In this document: in pieces, positions 48,717 to 57,419 of the stretch | How the letters are laid out: each line of letters starts with the position of its first letter | Numbering within the stretch: the stretch's first letter is position 1 | From: Chromohalobacter sp. 296-RDG | Lineage (GTDB): Bacteria; Pseudomonadota; Gammaproteobacteria; Pseudomonadales; Halomonadaceae | NCBI RefSeq assembly: GCF_029889885.1 | Contig: NZ_JARANY010000013.1 | Coordinates: 1-64,000 of the forward strand | Length of the DNA stretch: 64,000 bases | Direction of reading: 5' to 3' | Notes under the pieces: model-generated | Told to the model about the DNA's origin: nothing | Database searches by the model: none | The model's input: only the letters and a program-made list of their open reading frames with translations | Program-made: the position numbers and the translations under genes

Positions 48717-49658
48717 ATGGCAGGTCCAGCACGAGGCGGGAGCCATCCCGACTATTCCAGCACCTCCGCCAGTGGGTTTATCCCGCAGGTATGGAGCGGG
48801 AAGCTGGTGGAAAAGCTTTATGCATCCACTTGCTTCGGCGAAATCGCCAACACCGACTACGAAGGCGAAGTGAAGAACAAGGGCGATACGGTTGAAATTC
48901 GTACCGTCCCGTCGATCACTATCCGCGACTACGAGGTCGGTGGCGGTCTCAACTACGAAAAGCCGACCAGCGACAAGGTTGAGCTGCACATTGACAAGGC
49001 GAAGTACTTCAGCTTCGAGGTCAATGATGTGGATTCCTACCAGTCCGACATCAAGCTGATGGACAACTGGTCAGATGATGCCGGTCAGCAGATGAAGATC
49101 GCCATCGACACGGTGATTCTGGGCGACGTCTATGCCGATGCCGCGCCGGAGAACGCTGGCCCCAGTGCTGGCGTGAAGTCCGGCGGCTACAACATGGGCG
49201 AAGCCGGCGCGCCGGTGAGTATCGCTAAGGATACGATTCTCGACACCTTGGTTGATTGCGGTTCTGTGCTCGATGAGCAGAACGTTCCAGATATGGGCCG
49301 TTACATCATCCTGCCGGCCTGGATGAACGGGATGCTGAAGAAATCCGATCTGCGCGACGCCAGCGCAATGGGTGACAGCACGTCCGTTTACCGTAACGGC
49401 AAGGTGGGGATGCTGGACCGTTTTGACGTGTATATCAGCAACAACCTGAGCACAGTCAAGGACGGCACCAGCGGGAAGAACGCCACCAACGTCCTGTTTG
49501 GTCACAAGAAGGCGCTAACCTTCGCGTCTCAGATGACCAACATGGAAACCCTGCCCAACCCGCAGGACTTCGGCAAGCTGGTCCGGGGGCTCAACGTGTT
49601 CGGTTACGAGATGATCGACCCCAACGCCGCCGGCCACCTGTACGCCCAGCGCGGCTGA
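48717..49658 (+). CDS. Major capsid (coat) protein
   Basis: 313 residues starting MAGPARGGSHPDYSSTSASG. HK97-fold features as in podovirus coats: IPQVWSGKLVEKLYASTCFG, GDTVEIRTVPSITIRDYEVG, HIDKAKYFSFEVNDVDSYQS. Expected to be the most abundant virion protein; it is followed by a strong terminator. Confidence 0.88.
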   Translation: MAGPARGGSHPDYSSTSASGFIPQVWSGKLVEKLYASTCFGEIANTDYEGEVKNKGDTVEIRTVPSITIRDYEVGGGLNYEKPTSDKVELHIDKAKYFSFEVNDVDSYQSDIKLMDNWSDDAGQQMKIAIDTVILGDVYADAAPENAGPSAGVKSGGYNMGEAGAPVSIAKDTILDTLVDCGSVLDEQNVPDMGRYIILPAWMNGMLKKSDLRDASAMGDSTSVYRNGKVGMLDRFDVYISNNLSTVKDGTSGKNATNVLFGHKKALTFASQMTNMETLPNPQDFGKLVRGLNVFGYEMIDPNAAGHLYAQRG

Positions 49659-49668
49659 AGCGCCTGAC

Positions 49669-49694
49669 ACGCCACCCTACGGGGTGGCGTTTTT
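49669..49694 (+). terminator. Rho-independent terminator after the coat gene
   Basis: ACGCCACCC-TACG-GGGTGGCGT followed by TTTTTGC. Confidence 0.88.
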
Positions 49695-49717
49695 GCTTCC
49701 AGACAAGAGGGCAACTC

Positions 49718-50086
49718 ATGTCACTGACCGAACGAATCGAAAGCGCCGCCAACAAGGACGAGCTAGAGAAGATCGGAAAAGAAGAGCTGGGCGTTGATGC
49801 CGATAAGCGTAAAGGTGTCGAGACTATCCGTGCCGACCTCCTGGAGCGTGCCGAGTCCACCCCTGCACAAGAGGAAAGCGCACCCGCTGAGGATGACGCC
49901 AACACCAGTGTTACCCCGTCTGAGGGTGATTCGACGCCGGCAGCCCAAATCCCTGAAGCGAGCCAAACGGAAGACAAGCCTGAACCCGATGAGCCTAAGC
50001 CGCGTTTGCTTCGGCATCGCGGCAATGGGCGGCTCTTCACTTACAGTGCGGAACTCGCCGCTAAGCGGCATATTGAAGAGGTTTGA
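49718..50086 (+). CDS. HeH-like small structural-region protein
   Basis: 122 residues. N-terminal helix-extended loop-helix-like part (KDELEKIGKEELGVDADKRK, GVETIRADLLE), acidic Pro/Ser/Glu linker, then a short basic end (RLLRHRGNGRLFTYSAELAA). Common after phage coat genes; possibly a head decoration or completion protein. Confidence 0.65.
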   Translation: MSLTERIESAANKDELEKIGKEELGVDADKRKGVETIRADLLERAESTPAQEESAPAEDDANTSVTPSEGDSTPAAQIPEASQTEDKPEPDEPKPRLLRHRGNGRLFTYSAELAAKRHIEEV

Positions 50087-50089
50087 GCC

Positions 50090-50782
50090 ATGGCTGTTAC
50101 CACGGTGGGAACCGTCATCAGTAACGCCAAGCTGGTTCTGCAGGAAATCACGTCTGCCGGTACTCGGTGGACGAATGAAGAGTTGATCGGCTGGCTCAAT
50201 GAGTTCTATCAGGCGGCGGTTCAGCTCAAACCTGATGCGTTCTCGATGAATACCGAAGTGTCGCTGGCAGAAGGCACACGCCAGCAGATTCCGGCCGATG
50301 GGTTGCGCCTGATCGATGTGATGCGCAACACCGTCGGTAGCCAGATGGCGGTCATGGTCACCACGCGCCGGGCACTGGATTCCACTCGACGCAATTGGCA
50401 TTCCGATCCGGCGAGCCTGGAGATTGAGCAGTACGTGTTCGATGACCTGGACCCGGATCGGTTCTATGTCTACCCGCCGGCCAAAGATGGCGCCAAGCTG
50501 GAAATCATCTACTCGGCAGTACCTACTCCGCACAAGGTGAGCGATGGTCTCGACGCCATCCGTGACGATGCTTTCAAGCTCAACGATGCGTATGCGCCGG
50601 TAGCCACCGACTACATCCTGTACCGCGCCTACTCCAAAGATGCCGAGCACTCGGCCAATCTCAGCCGGGCGCAGATGCATCGCCAGTCCTATATGCAGCA
50701 AATGCAAGGGAAGGGCCAAGTTGATTCAGCTACCTCGCCTAACGCGCCTGACGGATCTACTAATCCACAGGGGGCTGCATGA
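50090..50782 (+). CDS. Head-tail connector/adaptor protein
   Basis: 230 residues. WTNEELIGWLNEFYQAAVQL and LEIEQYVFDDLDPDRFYVYP, then PPAKDGAKLEIIYSAVP, match the phage adaptor family (DUF6682-like) that sits between portal and tail. Overlaps the next gene by 4 nt. Confidence 0.75.
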   Translation: MAVTTVGTVISNAKLVLQEITSAGTRWTNEELIGWLNEFYQAAVQLKPDAFSMNTEVSLAEGTRQQIPADGLRLIDVMRNTVGSQMAVMVTTRRALDSTRRNWHSDPASLEIEQYVFDDLDPDRFYVYPPAKDGAKLEIIYSAVPTPHKVSDGLDAIRDDAFKLNDAYAPVATDYILYRAYSKDAEHSANLSRAQMHRQSYMQQMQGKGQVDSATSPNAPDGSTNPQGAA

Positions 50783-51336
50783 CGTTGAGCGATCTGACTA
50801 ATCAAGTGGTGCAGGACATCCCTGAGGCGCCCTTGCTTTCCATTCGCGAGATGCTGGCTCGCATGGCACGGGAGCTTTGCACCGAGGCTGACGCGTGGGT
50901 TCAAAGCGGCGAGCCCGTAGTAGTGGCGGCCAATACCGACTACCCGCAGGTGGTTGCTTCTCAAGGGGAGCCGCTGCGCATCGTCTCTCTAACCCTGGAT
51001 GGGCGCGAGCGCGTGCAGGGCGACGGCTTCCTACAGCCAGCACCCAGCGTTATTGAGTTCGATCGCAAGCCCACGGAGTCTCTCCTCTACGGACGTCTGG
51101 CGTGTCGCCCTATCTACGGCGATATGCCGCCAGACGAGGTGGTCTCTCGCTGGGGCGAGGTTATCGCCAACGGGGCGCGGTGGCGCCTACTGCTACTTCC
51201 ACAACCGTGGCGTGACCCTGAACTTGCCACCTACTACCAAAAGCGCTTCCTGGCCGGTGCAGCCGATGCCAGGCAGCACTCCCGTCTCGGCCATGCCCGA
51301 GGAGGCGCGCGCGTGAAAGCGCGACGCTTCATCTAA
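50779..51336 (+). CDS. Tail-region structural protein
   Basis: 185 residues. ATGA-coupled to the adaptor gene. Features: LARMARELCTEADAWVQSGE and EVIANGARWRLLLLPQPWRD, typical of connector/gatekeeper-like proteins in podoviruses of this layout. Exact role inferred from position. Confidence 0.6.
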   Translation: MTLSDLTNQVVQDIPEAPLLSIREMLARMARELCTEADAWVQSGEPVVVAANTDYPQVVASQGEPLRIVSLTLDGRERVQGDGFLQPAPSVIEFDRKPTESLLYGRLACRPIYGDMPPDEVVSRWGEVIANGARWRLLLLPQPWRDPELATYYQKRFLAGAADARQHSRLGHARGGARVKARRFI

Positions 51337-51355
51337 ACCTCACCCATCGCACGAC

Positions 51356-51369
51356 TTACCGAGAGGTAA
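51356..51369 (+). promoter_or_regulatory. GNRA hairpin upstream of a tail gene
   Basis: TTACC-GAGA-GGTAA, 6 nt before the ATG at 51376. The 3' arm contains the only ribosome-binding-like sequence (AGAGG). Confidence 0.6.
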
Positions 51370-51375
51370 CGCGAT

Positions 51376-51798
51376 ATGTCCGCATTTTCCGATAATCTGG
51401 AAGAAGGCATTTTGCAGCATACGCTGCGCGGCAACTCCCTTCCGACACCTTCGACTATCTATATTGCCCTGTTCACTAGCGACCCAACCGATGCCGGTAC
51501 GGGCGAGGAGGTGAGCGATTCCTCCTACCTTCGGCAAGACGCTGCAAAGGGAGGATCTATCGATTCCGGATGGACCGCACCCACCGCTAGCGGCGATGGC
51601 AAGATGTGCTCCAACGCCAAGCTGATCCAATTCCCGCCGGTTGCCGACGGCTCTGTAACGGTGACCCATTACGCCCTGTTTGACGCCCAGGCGGGTGGAA
51701 ACATGCTCTATCACGCGCCGTTCTCGGTTTCCAAGACGCTGGAAATCAACGACGTGTTGAGTATCGATATCGGCGGCATGCAGGTCATTCTCCGCTAA
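51376..51798 (+). CDS. Phage tail-fibre-associated protein
   Basis: 140 residues. The pattern MSAFSDNLEEGILQHTLRGN, PTPSTIYIALFTSDPTDAGT, VTVTHYALFDAQAGGNMLYH is that of a widespread phage tail protein family. Often encoded near fibres; its structural position is unclear. Confidence 0.75.
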   Translation: MSAFSDNLEEGILQHTLRGNSLPTPSTIYIALFTSDPTDAGTGEEVSDSSYLRQDAAKGGSIDSGWTAPTASGDGKMCSNAKLIQFPPVADGSVTVTHYALFDAQAGGNMLYHAPFSVSKTLEINDVLSIDIGGMQVILR

Positions 51799-51811
51799 CT
51801 GAGGGCCACCC

Positions 51812-53473
51812 ATGACGGTCCCGTTCAACAGCGCCGTCATCAACGGCGGCGCCTCTCCGGTAGTCTGGGCGGAGGGTCTGCTCGAGGCCGACGCCCGGTC
51901 ATCGGCCGGCGCCGACCGTATCGCTTACGCCATTCTGGACTCGGCATCCGCCACGGGCGCTAGCAGCGCCACGCCGGTGCGGCAGGCCAGAGTGGGAGGT
52001 GGCGCCCATGCGCGCGGCGTAATCACACCCTTTCAGCCGGTGCGCATCACGCCCAGCTCTCCGCTTTCGCCAGTGGGTGAGTCCGCTTCTTCCGGTGTGC
52101 CGTACCGCGCGCGTCAGGTCGATGGATTGCCGGCCAAAGCTGTAGCCGAACTGTCGTCTCCCGATCCGCAGCGCTTAGTGCGGATACCCCCTGAATACCG
52201 AGACGGCGGCCCGCTCAATGGCGAGTCGATCAACGGCATGGCGACGTGGGTCGACGGATTGGTTGCCACATCTGAAGCGTTCACCGACAACCGCGTCATC
52301 GATGCCCGCCTGGTAGATGCTCAGGGCGTTGCCGAGGCCGTCGCCGATGCGACGTCACCTGAGATACCGGTCACTCGGGCGATGGACCCGCGCCGGATGC
52401 GCACAGCATCACTGGCATTCGCGCGCAGCCAAGATGTCTCGAAGATCCGCGTTCGCCAGGTGGGAGCGCGCGGACCCGCCATCGCTCGCGCGCGTAGCCG
52501 TGCTACGCCGAACACGATTCTAGGCTTCGGCTGGAGCTACTGCGATGCTGAGTCGTCGCTTTCGGCTGCTGACGTCTATGTGGCGCGCGCAGTCTATCCC
52601 GGCGACGCCAAGGCTGCAGCCAGCTCCACCACCCAGGCTCATCTGGTCAGGATCATTAAGTTCTTGTTCCAGGCAAGCGCGCGCTTGATTGCCTCGCCGG
52701 ACATCCTTAGCGGCGATACCCGTTATGCGTACGCATGGGGAAGCGGTCTCGCGGAGGCATCTGCCTCTAGCCCTATCGCTCGACGCTTTCCGCTGTTCGA
52801 TGCGGTTCCTATCGAAGGTGTGGCGCAGGCCAGCCTGGTGCCACGCTTCGAGCCGCGCTCTCGAGCGATCCACGAGGCTGAGGCTAACGCGACACTTGAT
52901 GATGATCGCCTGACGATTCTGCATCGAGTGCCGACCAATCCGCGCTTCGAGGCGGAAGCCCGTATGCCGGCAACGCCGACCGTCTTGCGTGATGGACGCG
53001 GCAATGCCATCGGTGAAGCTGTATCGATCATTTCCGCCACGCGCTTAATTGCCAAGGAAGCCAACGGCCAATCTATGGCCACTGCCGAAGCGGTAGGCGA
53101 CAACATCGCGACCCTCTACATGACCGGGCAAGCCGAAGGGGTGCCGGCCCTTTCTGCCGCTGGCGCTGCACGCCTGGCCTTCATGACGGCCGTCGATGCC
53201 GATGGCGCGGGGAGCGTGTCGATGGAGGCGTCGATCTACACCATCGTTAGCGTGGAATCCAGCCAAGTAGCGGCCGATGCCCAGTCTCGGGCGATTGCGC
53301 TCCGCGTCCGAACGATGGCGCCGGTGCCAATGACGGGCTCCGCCTCGATCCCGCCGCACAGCTTCAAGATCAATGCCGGCGACCCTGCGCCTGCGAAAAG
53401 AACCTTCACCGTTCCTCGCGTCGATCGCCAATTGGCGATTCCTGACAGTCCTCGGGAGTACCGCATCACATGA
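51812..53473 (+). CDS. Large Ala/Arg/Ser-rich virion protein, unknown
   Basis: 553 residues, unusually rich in Ala, with many repeated short motifs (FNSAVINGG, VAEAVADATS, IARARSRATP, ASASSPIARRF), giving a degenerate beta-repeat appearance. No family recognised. It lies between the tail-associated gene and the fibre adaptor, so it is probably a tail or fibre shaft component. Overlaps the adaptor gene by 4 nt. Confidence 0.65.
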   Translation: MTVPFNSAVINGGASPVVWAEGLLEADARSSAGADRIAYAILDSASATGASSATPVRQARVGGGAHARGVITPFQPVRITPSSPLSPVGESASSGVPYRARQVDGLPAKAVAELSSPDPQRLVRIPPEYRDGGPLNGESINGMATWVDGLVATSEAFTDNRVIDARLVDAQGVAEAVADATSPEIPVTRAMDPRRMRTASLAFARSQDVSKIRVRQVGARGPAIARARSRATPNTILGFGWSYCDAESSLSAADVYVARAVYPGDAKAAASSTTQAHLVRIIKFLFQASARLIASPDILSGDTRYAYAWGSGLAEASASSPIARRFPLFDAVPIEGVAQASLVPRFEPRSRAIHEAEANATLDDDRLTILHRVPTNPRFEAEARMPATPTVLRDGRGNAIGEAVSIISATRLIAKEANGQSMATAEAVGDNIATLYMTGQAEGVPALSAAGAARLAFMTAVDADGAGSVSMEASIYTIVSVESSQVAADAQSRAIALRVRTMAPVPMTGSASIPPHSFKINAGDPAPAKRTFTVPRVDRQLAIPDSPREYRIT

Positions 53474-53736
53474 AGACCTGGCGCAAACAACCAAACGATC
53501 ACCTCGACTACGATCTGCTTTTCGAGGACTGGCTGGCCGAGGGCGACGAAGTGGTGTCCGTGGATGCCGAAGCCCCGGACGGTATCGAGATAACCCAGAC
53601 AAGCATCGAGCCCGACCGGATCAAGCTATGGATTCGCGGCGGGACGAATGGGCAGACCTACAAGTTCTCACCCCTCATTCATACCCAAAGCCGGGTGAAA
53701 GAGGTCGATTTCATGATCACCGTGGTGGAGATGTAA
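53470..53736 (+). CDS. Fibre-tail adaptor protein
   Basis: 88 residues. MKTWRKQPNDHLDYDLLFED, WLAEGD, then KLWIRGGTNGQTYKFSPLIH and RVKEVDFMITV match the small phage fibre-tail adaptor family. It sits immediately before the variable fibre gene, consistent with attaching that fibre to the tail. Confidence 0.8.
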   Translation: MKTWRKQPNDHLDYDLLFEDWLAEGDEVVSVDAEAPDGIEITQTSIEPDRIKLWIRGGTNGQTYKFSPLIHTQSRVKEVDFMITVVEM

Positions 53737-53739
53737 TCC

Positions 53740-55293
53740 ATGCCGCAAATTTTTATCAACAATGCGCGCGGCGTCCTCGCCGCTTCCGTGCCGTCTGGCG
53801 AGACGAGCCTAAAACTCAAGAATGGCGTCAACCTGCCGTCGTCACTGGCTGACGGCGACTGGTTTCTGATGACCCTGCTTAACGACGCCTCGCGCTATGG
53901 CAGTAATATCGAGGTGGTCAAGGTCACCGCCATCACCGATGACGGCGGTGGCAACCACTCTCTCACTGTGGATCGCGGCTACGAGGGCGACGCCATCGTG
54001 CACGCCGGTGGCGAGAAAGTGGAGGCGCGACTCACTGCTCAGACGCTGCGCACCTTGCTCAGCGACGCCAAAGCCTATGCTGATGCCGAAATCAGCAGAT
54101 TGGTGGATTCAGCACCAGGCGCTTTGGATACACTCAACGAGCTGTCCTCCGCGCTCAATGACGACCCGGATTTTGCTGCTTCTGTAACCAATACTCTGGC
54201 GGAGAAACTCGATTCGAGCAGCTACACTGCCGCCGACGTCCTGACCAAACTGCTGACTGTAGATGGAGAGGGGTCTGGGCTCAGCGCCGACACTCTGGAC
54301 GGCAAACATCTGGCTCAACTGGAGCAGGACTATCGCGACTTTTCAGTAGCCGTCACACCGACCGCCTTCACCAAATCCGACGGCTCCCGCGCTGCATGGA
54401 CTGCCCCCACAGTGTCGACGTTGGTAACGACGTCCAGCCTGAGTCTAGTGGTCGGGCCAAGCCTAGTGACGATCGCGGGAGGCACCGATGTCGCACTGCC
54501 AGCGCTTTCTCCCGGCACCGATTACACGATCTATGCGCACGCCGACGGCACGCTCGAAGCCGTAGACGCCGACAGCGCAGCGCCGAGCGACACCCGCGCC
54601 GTGGGCGGATTTCATGCCAGCGCTGGTGCGGGCGATATCGTCACCGCGTCGCTGTGGGATCTCAACTGGCGTCCCGATGCACATAGCCCGCGCGGCATGG
54701 TCCGCGATCCAAAATCCGGTATCTGGGCTGACATCTACTTGATGGACACCCAATACGGTGTCAACGGTTACAGCCGCAACGGCGCGCAGATTGCCGACGA
54801 CAACGACCGCCCCGTCACGCCCGATGAATACGGCGGCAACGGCAGCGATACCTATGGCTCGATGTCGTGGTGGGTAGCGGTGGATCTCGCCATGGCGGCG
54901 GGCAAGCGGCTGCCGTTCTACCAAGAGTTCACCGCGCTGGCCTACGGCGTCGTTGAGCGCCAGGCAGTCGGCAGCGATCCCGGTACCACTCAGCACCAGG
55001 CGGGGCATCGCTCTGCATGCGGCTGCGAACAGATTACCGGTACGCTCTGGCAGTGGGGAGCCGACATCAATGGTACGTCTGCGACCGGCTCATCAAGCTG
55101 GAAAGAGCTGACGGAGGGGCGCGGCGACATCTACACAAACAGCATCCGCTCGCCGCGTTTCGGCGCGGGCTGGAACGGCGGCTCCCTCGCGGGCTCGCGG
55201 GCCTCGGATTGGAACAATCGGCCGGACTACTCCGGCGGCAGGATCTCCGCGCGCGGCGTCTGTGACCACATGAACCTGCAAGCGGAGCGATAG
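53740..55293 (+). CDS. Tail fibre / receptor-binding protein diversified by the DGR
   Basis: 517 residues. N-terminal virion-attachment and shaft part (to about 300), then a C-type-lectin/FGE-sulfatase-like domain: SMSWWVAVDLAMAAGKRLPF, YQEFTALAYGV, HRSACGCEQITGTLWQWGAD. The last 45 residues are the variable site (SPRFGAGWNGGSLAGSRASD, WNNRPDYSGGRISARGVCD). Variable codons line up with surface positions in such folds, so it should set host-receptor specificity. Confidence 0.9.
   Translation: MPQIFINNARGVLAASVPSGETSLKLKNGVNLPSSLADGDWFLMTLLNDASRYGSNIEVVKVTAITDDGGGNHSLTVDRGYEGDAIVHAGGEKVEARLTAQTLRTLLSDAKAYADAEISRLVDSAPGALDTLNELSSALNDDPDFAASVTNTLAEKLDSSSYTAADVLTKLLTVDGEGSGLSADTLDGKHLAQLEQDYRDFSVAVTPTAFTKSDGSRAAWTAPTVSTLVTTSSLSLVVGPSLVTIAGGTDVALPALSPGTDYTIYAHADGTLEAVDADSAAPSDTRAVGGFHASAGAGDIVTASLWDLNWRPDAHSPRGMVRDPKSGIWADIYLMDTQYGVNGYSRNGAQIADDNDRPVTPDEYGGNGSDTYGSMSWWVAVDLAMAAGKRLPFYQEFTALAYGVVERQAVGSDPGTTQHQAGHRSACGCEQITGTLWQWGADINGTSATGSSSWKELTEGRGDIYTNSIRSPRFGAGWNGGSLAGSRASDWNNRPDYSGGRISARGVCDHMNLQAER
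55150..55266 (+). repeat. DGR variable repeat (VR)
   Basis: 117-nt copy of TR at the 3' end of the fibre gene. It differs from TR at 13 positions, all adenines in TR: 11 A-to-G and 2 A-to-T. The last 32 nt (ATCTCCGCGCGCGGCGTCTG region) are identical, consistent with the initiation-of-mutagenic-homing end. Confidence 0.95.
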
Positions 55294-55301
55294 CGAACGC
55301 G

Positions 55302-55655
55302 ATGAAGGAAGCGCCGCAACGGGTGCAGTCGCTAGCCATCGTCGAACGCTACGACCAGGCGGTGGCCTATCTGTACCCGATCATTCAGAACATGCCGCGA
55401 CGCCATGGCCGGTACCGCGACAAGCTGCTCGATGCGCTGTTGGCGGTACCGGGGCTGATTTATGTAGCGGCCAAGTCCAATCAGGTGAGCCGCATCTATA
55501 ACGTCGATGCCGCGCTCGCCGAACTCCGCTGGCTGCTGCGCTTCGCCGCCGCGCCAGCGCAGAAATTCATCACGCCTCATCAGCATGAGGTGGCCTCGGT
55601 GCATCTAGCCGAGGTCGGCAAAATGGTTGGCGCCTGGCAGAAAGCCAAGCGCTAA
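55302..55655 (+). CDS. avd: DGR accessory protein Avd
   Basis: 117 residues, four-helix-bundle (S23-like) protein: RYRDKLLDALLAVPGLIYVA, AKSNQVSRIYNVDAALAELR, LLRFAAA, SVHLAEVGKMVGAWQKAKR. Avd forms a positively charged pentamer that binds the RT and the template RNA. Located between VR and TR as in Bordetella phage BPP-1. Confidence 0.92.
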   Translation: MKEAPQRVQSLAIVERYDQAVAYLYPIIQNMPRRHGRYRDKLLDALLAVPGLIYVAAKSNQVSRIYNVDAALAELRWLLRFAAAPAQKFITPHQHEVASVHLAEVGKMVGAWQKAKR

Positions 55656-55676
55656 GCAGGGTGGTGTACGGATCTC

Positions 55677-55793
55677 TCGCCGCGTTTCGGCGCGAACTGG
55701 AACAACGGCTCCCACGCAGGCTCGCAGGCCTCGAATTGGAACAATCAGCCGGACAACTCCAACAGCAGGATCTCCGCGCGCGGCGTCTGTGAC
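55677..55793 (+). repeat. DGR template repeat (TR)
   Basis: 117 nt, same length as VR without gaps. It holds 25 adenines, 13 of which are changed in VR, and many AAC/AAT codon-like triplets placed at the variable positions. Intergenic between avd and the RT; the 180 nt after it have no gene and probably form the rest of the template RNA. Confidence 0.95.
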
Positions 55794-55976
55794 GACAGCT
55801 TTTTCTTCCGCCGGGCCGGCCACGGCCACCCGGGGCGACCTTTATGTGGTCAGCCGTGCACCGACCTCCTTCGGGAAATACACGACCAGGTCCGCGAAAC
55901 AGGGCGTAGTGAAATATCGAGACCTGCGCGCGGCATTATCAACGCACTCGGCATGCTGCCGGGGTAAGGGAGAGTA
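55794..55976 (+). ncRNA. TR-RT spacer, probable part of the DGR template RNA
   Basis: No supported gene. GC-rich with inverted repeats (GGCCGGCCACGGCC region near 55814-55828). In characterised DGRs the RNA downstream of TR is required for cDNA priming and Avd-RT binding. Ends at the RT ribosome binding site AAGGGAGAG. Confidence 0.5.
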
Positions 55977-57041
55977 TTGGCAAAGCGGTACCGGAACCTC
56001 ATCGGTCTTATTGCCGACCCCGACAACTTGCGTGACGCCTACCATAAGGCGGCACGCGGCCGGCGCAGCAGCGCGGGCTATCTGAAATTCAAGGAATACG
56101 AAGCCGCATGGCTGGAGAAACTGAGGCGCGACATCCTCGACCAGACCTACCGGCCCGGAAAGCCGCGCACGTTTTGGGTCTACGAGCCCAAGCCGCGCCC
56201 GATCACTGCCGCGCCATTTCAGGATCGTGTCGTGCAACACGCGCTGTGCAATGTCATCGGCCCCATATTCGAAGCCGGCATGCTGCCCCAGGCCTACGCC
56301 TGCCGGAAAGGCAAGGGTATGCACGCCGGCGGCATCCGCACTCAAGCGATGATGCGCCATCTCGGCCGCAATGGCGCCACCGTCTATGCCCTGAAGACGG
56401 ACTTCAGCAAATATTTCTACAGCGTTGACCTTGCCGCGCTATGGCGACGCATCGACGCCAAGATCTCGTGCCGTCATACCGCCTGGCTGATTGAGAAATT
56501 CACGCCGCGCACCGGTACCGGTCTGCCGATTGGCAACCTGACATCGCAGCTATGGGCCAACGTCTACGGCACCGAAGTAGACCGATTCCTGGCGCAAACC
56601 ATGGGCGTGTCGAGCTTCGTGCGCTACATGGACGACATCGTGATCATGGGCTGTAGCCGAGGATTTCTCCACGAGCTGCGCGGCTGGCTCGAGATGTTCT
56701 GCCGTCACGCACTGGGGCTAACGTTCAGTAAGTGGAGCGTTACGCCGGTAAGCGCGGGCGTCAACTTCCTCGGATACCGGATCTTCCCCGGCTACAAACT
56801 GCTGCGCAAAGACAGCGTGCGCCGCGCCAAGCGCAAGATTAGAGCCTACACCCTAGCCAACGACCGCGAGGCGCTGCGCTTCTTTCTCGCCGCTTGGCTG
56901 GGCCATGCCCGCTGGGCCGATTCTCACAACCTGCTGCGCAGCCTCGCCGCGCAGCATCGCGCACTGACCCAGGAGTTCACATGTTCAGCAAAGACCAGCA
57001 GCAAGGCCGTGTCGTCTGCCTCGCCGACTACGGCCGCATAA
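55977..57041 (+). CDS. DGR reverse transcriptase
   Basis: 354 residues. RT motifs: TDFSKYFYSVD with Asp142, the DGR-type xGxxxSQ motif in LPIGNLTSQLWANV (183-196), YMDD at 217-220 (VRYMDDIVIMG), and GVNFLGYRIFPGYKLLRKDS. It copies TR RNA into adenine-mutated cDNA that replaces VR. TTG start at 55977 with AAGGGAGAG upstream. The C-terminus overlaps the next gene by 61 nt. Confidence 0.95.
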   Translation: MAKRYRNLIGLIADPDNLRDAYHKAARGRRSSAGYLKFKEYEAAWLEKLRRDILDQTYRPGKPRTFWVYEPKPRPITAAPFQDRVVQHALCNVIGPIFEAGMLPQAYACRKGKGMHAGGIRTQAMMRHLGRNGATVYALKTDFSKYFYSVDLAALWRRIDAKISCRHTAWLIEKFTPRTGTGLPIGNLTSQLWANVYGTEVDRFLAQTMGVSSFVRYMDDIVIMGCSRGFLHELRGWLEMFCRHALGLTFSKWSVTPVSAGVNFLGYRIFPGYKLLRKDSVRRAKRKIRAYTLANDREALRFFLAAWLGHARWADSHNLLRSLAAQHRALTQEFTCSAKTSSKAVSSASPTTAA

Positions 57042-57418
57042 AAGCAGGCGCCATCGTGCCTGAATCCAACGAGCTATATGCCGACGTCGAGGCGTGGCTC
57101 GCCGAGGGCAACACGCTCGCCGCGTTCGATGGGTATCCCGAGCTGCCGATGAACGAGGAGCAGCTGCAGGACTGGCGCGAATCGGCAGTCATCAGTCGGA
57201 TGCAGGCGGAAATTCAGCTGCACCGCGAGGGTTTGCTCGAGCAGCTCGAGACCATCATTGCCGACCCCGATACAGACCTGGAGTCCGTCATCGCGTGGCA
57301 GAAATCTACCGAAGTGCGCCGCAATAGCAGCACTGTTGCAACGCTCTCCGAGCAGATGGAGCTGACTGACGAGCGGCTGGATCAGATGTTTCAGCAGGCG
57401 GCGATGATCGAGGCGTGA
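56981..57418 (+). CDS. Unknown protein downstream of the RT
   Basis: 145 residues (MFSKDQQQGRVVCLADYGRI...). LAEGNTLAAFDGYPELPMNE, then a helical C-terminus with SVIAWQKSTEVRRNSSTVAT. The style is that of fibre-assembly or tail accessory proteins. CAGGAG upstream. It begins inside the RT gene in another frame. Confidence 0.6.
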   Translation: MFSKDQQQGRVVCLADYGRIKAGAIVPESNELYADVEAWLAEGNTLAAFDGYPELPMNEEQLQDWRESAVISRMQAEIQLHREGLLEQLETIIADPDTDLESVIAWQKSTEVRRNSSTVATLSEQMELTDERLDQMFQQAAMIEA

Positions 57419-57419
57419 C

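Noticed and set aside
55627-56085. 152-codon frame over TR and the TR-RT spacer
   Set aside because: It crosses avd, TR and the RT start in another frame with Arg/Thr/Ser-rich shadow composition; TR is better explained as template RNA.
57222-57232. ACC-GCGA-GGG resembling the late-gene GNRA hairpins
   Set aside because: It lies inside a coding gene, away from any start codon.
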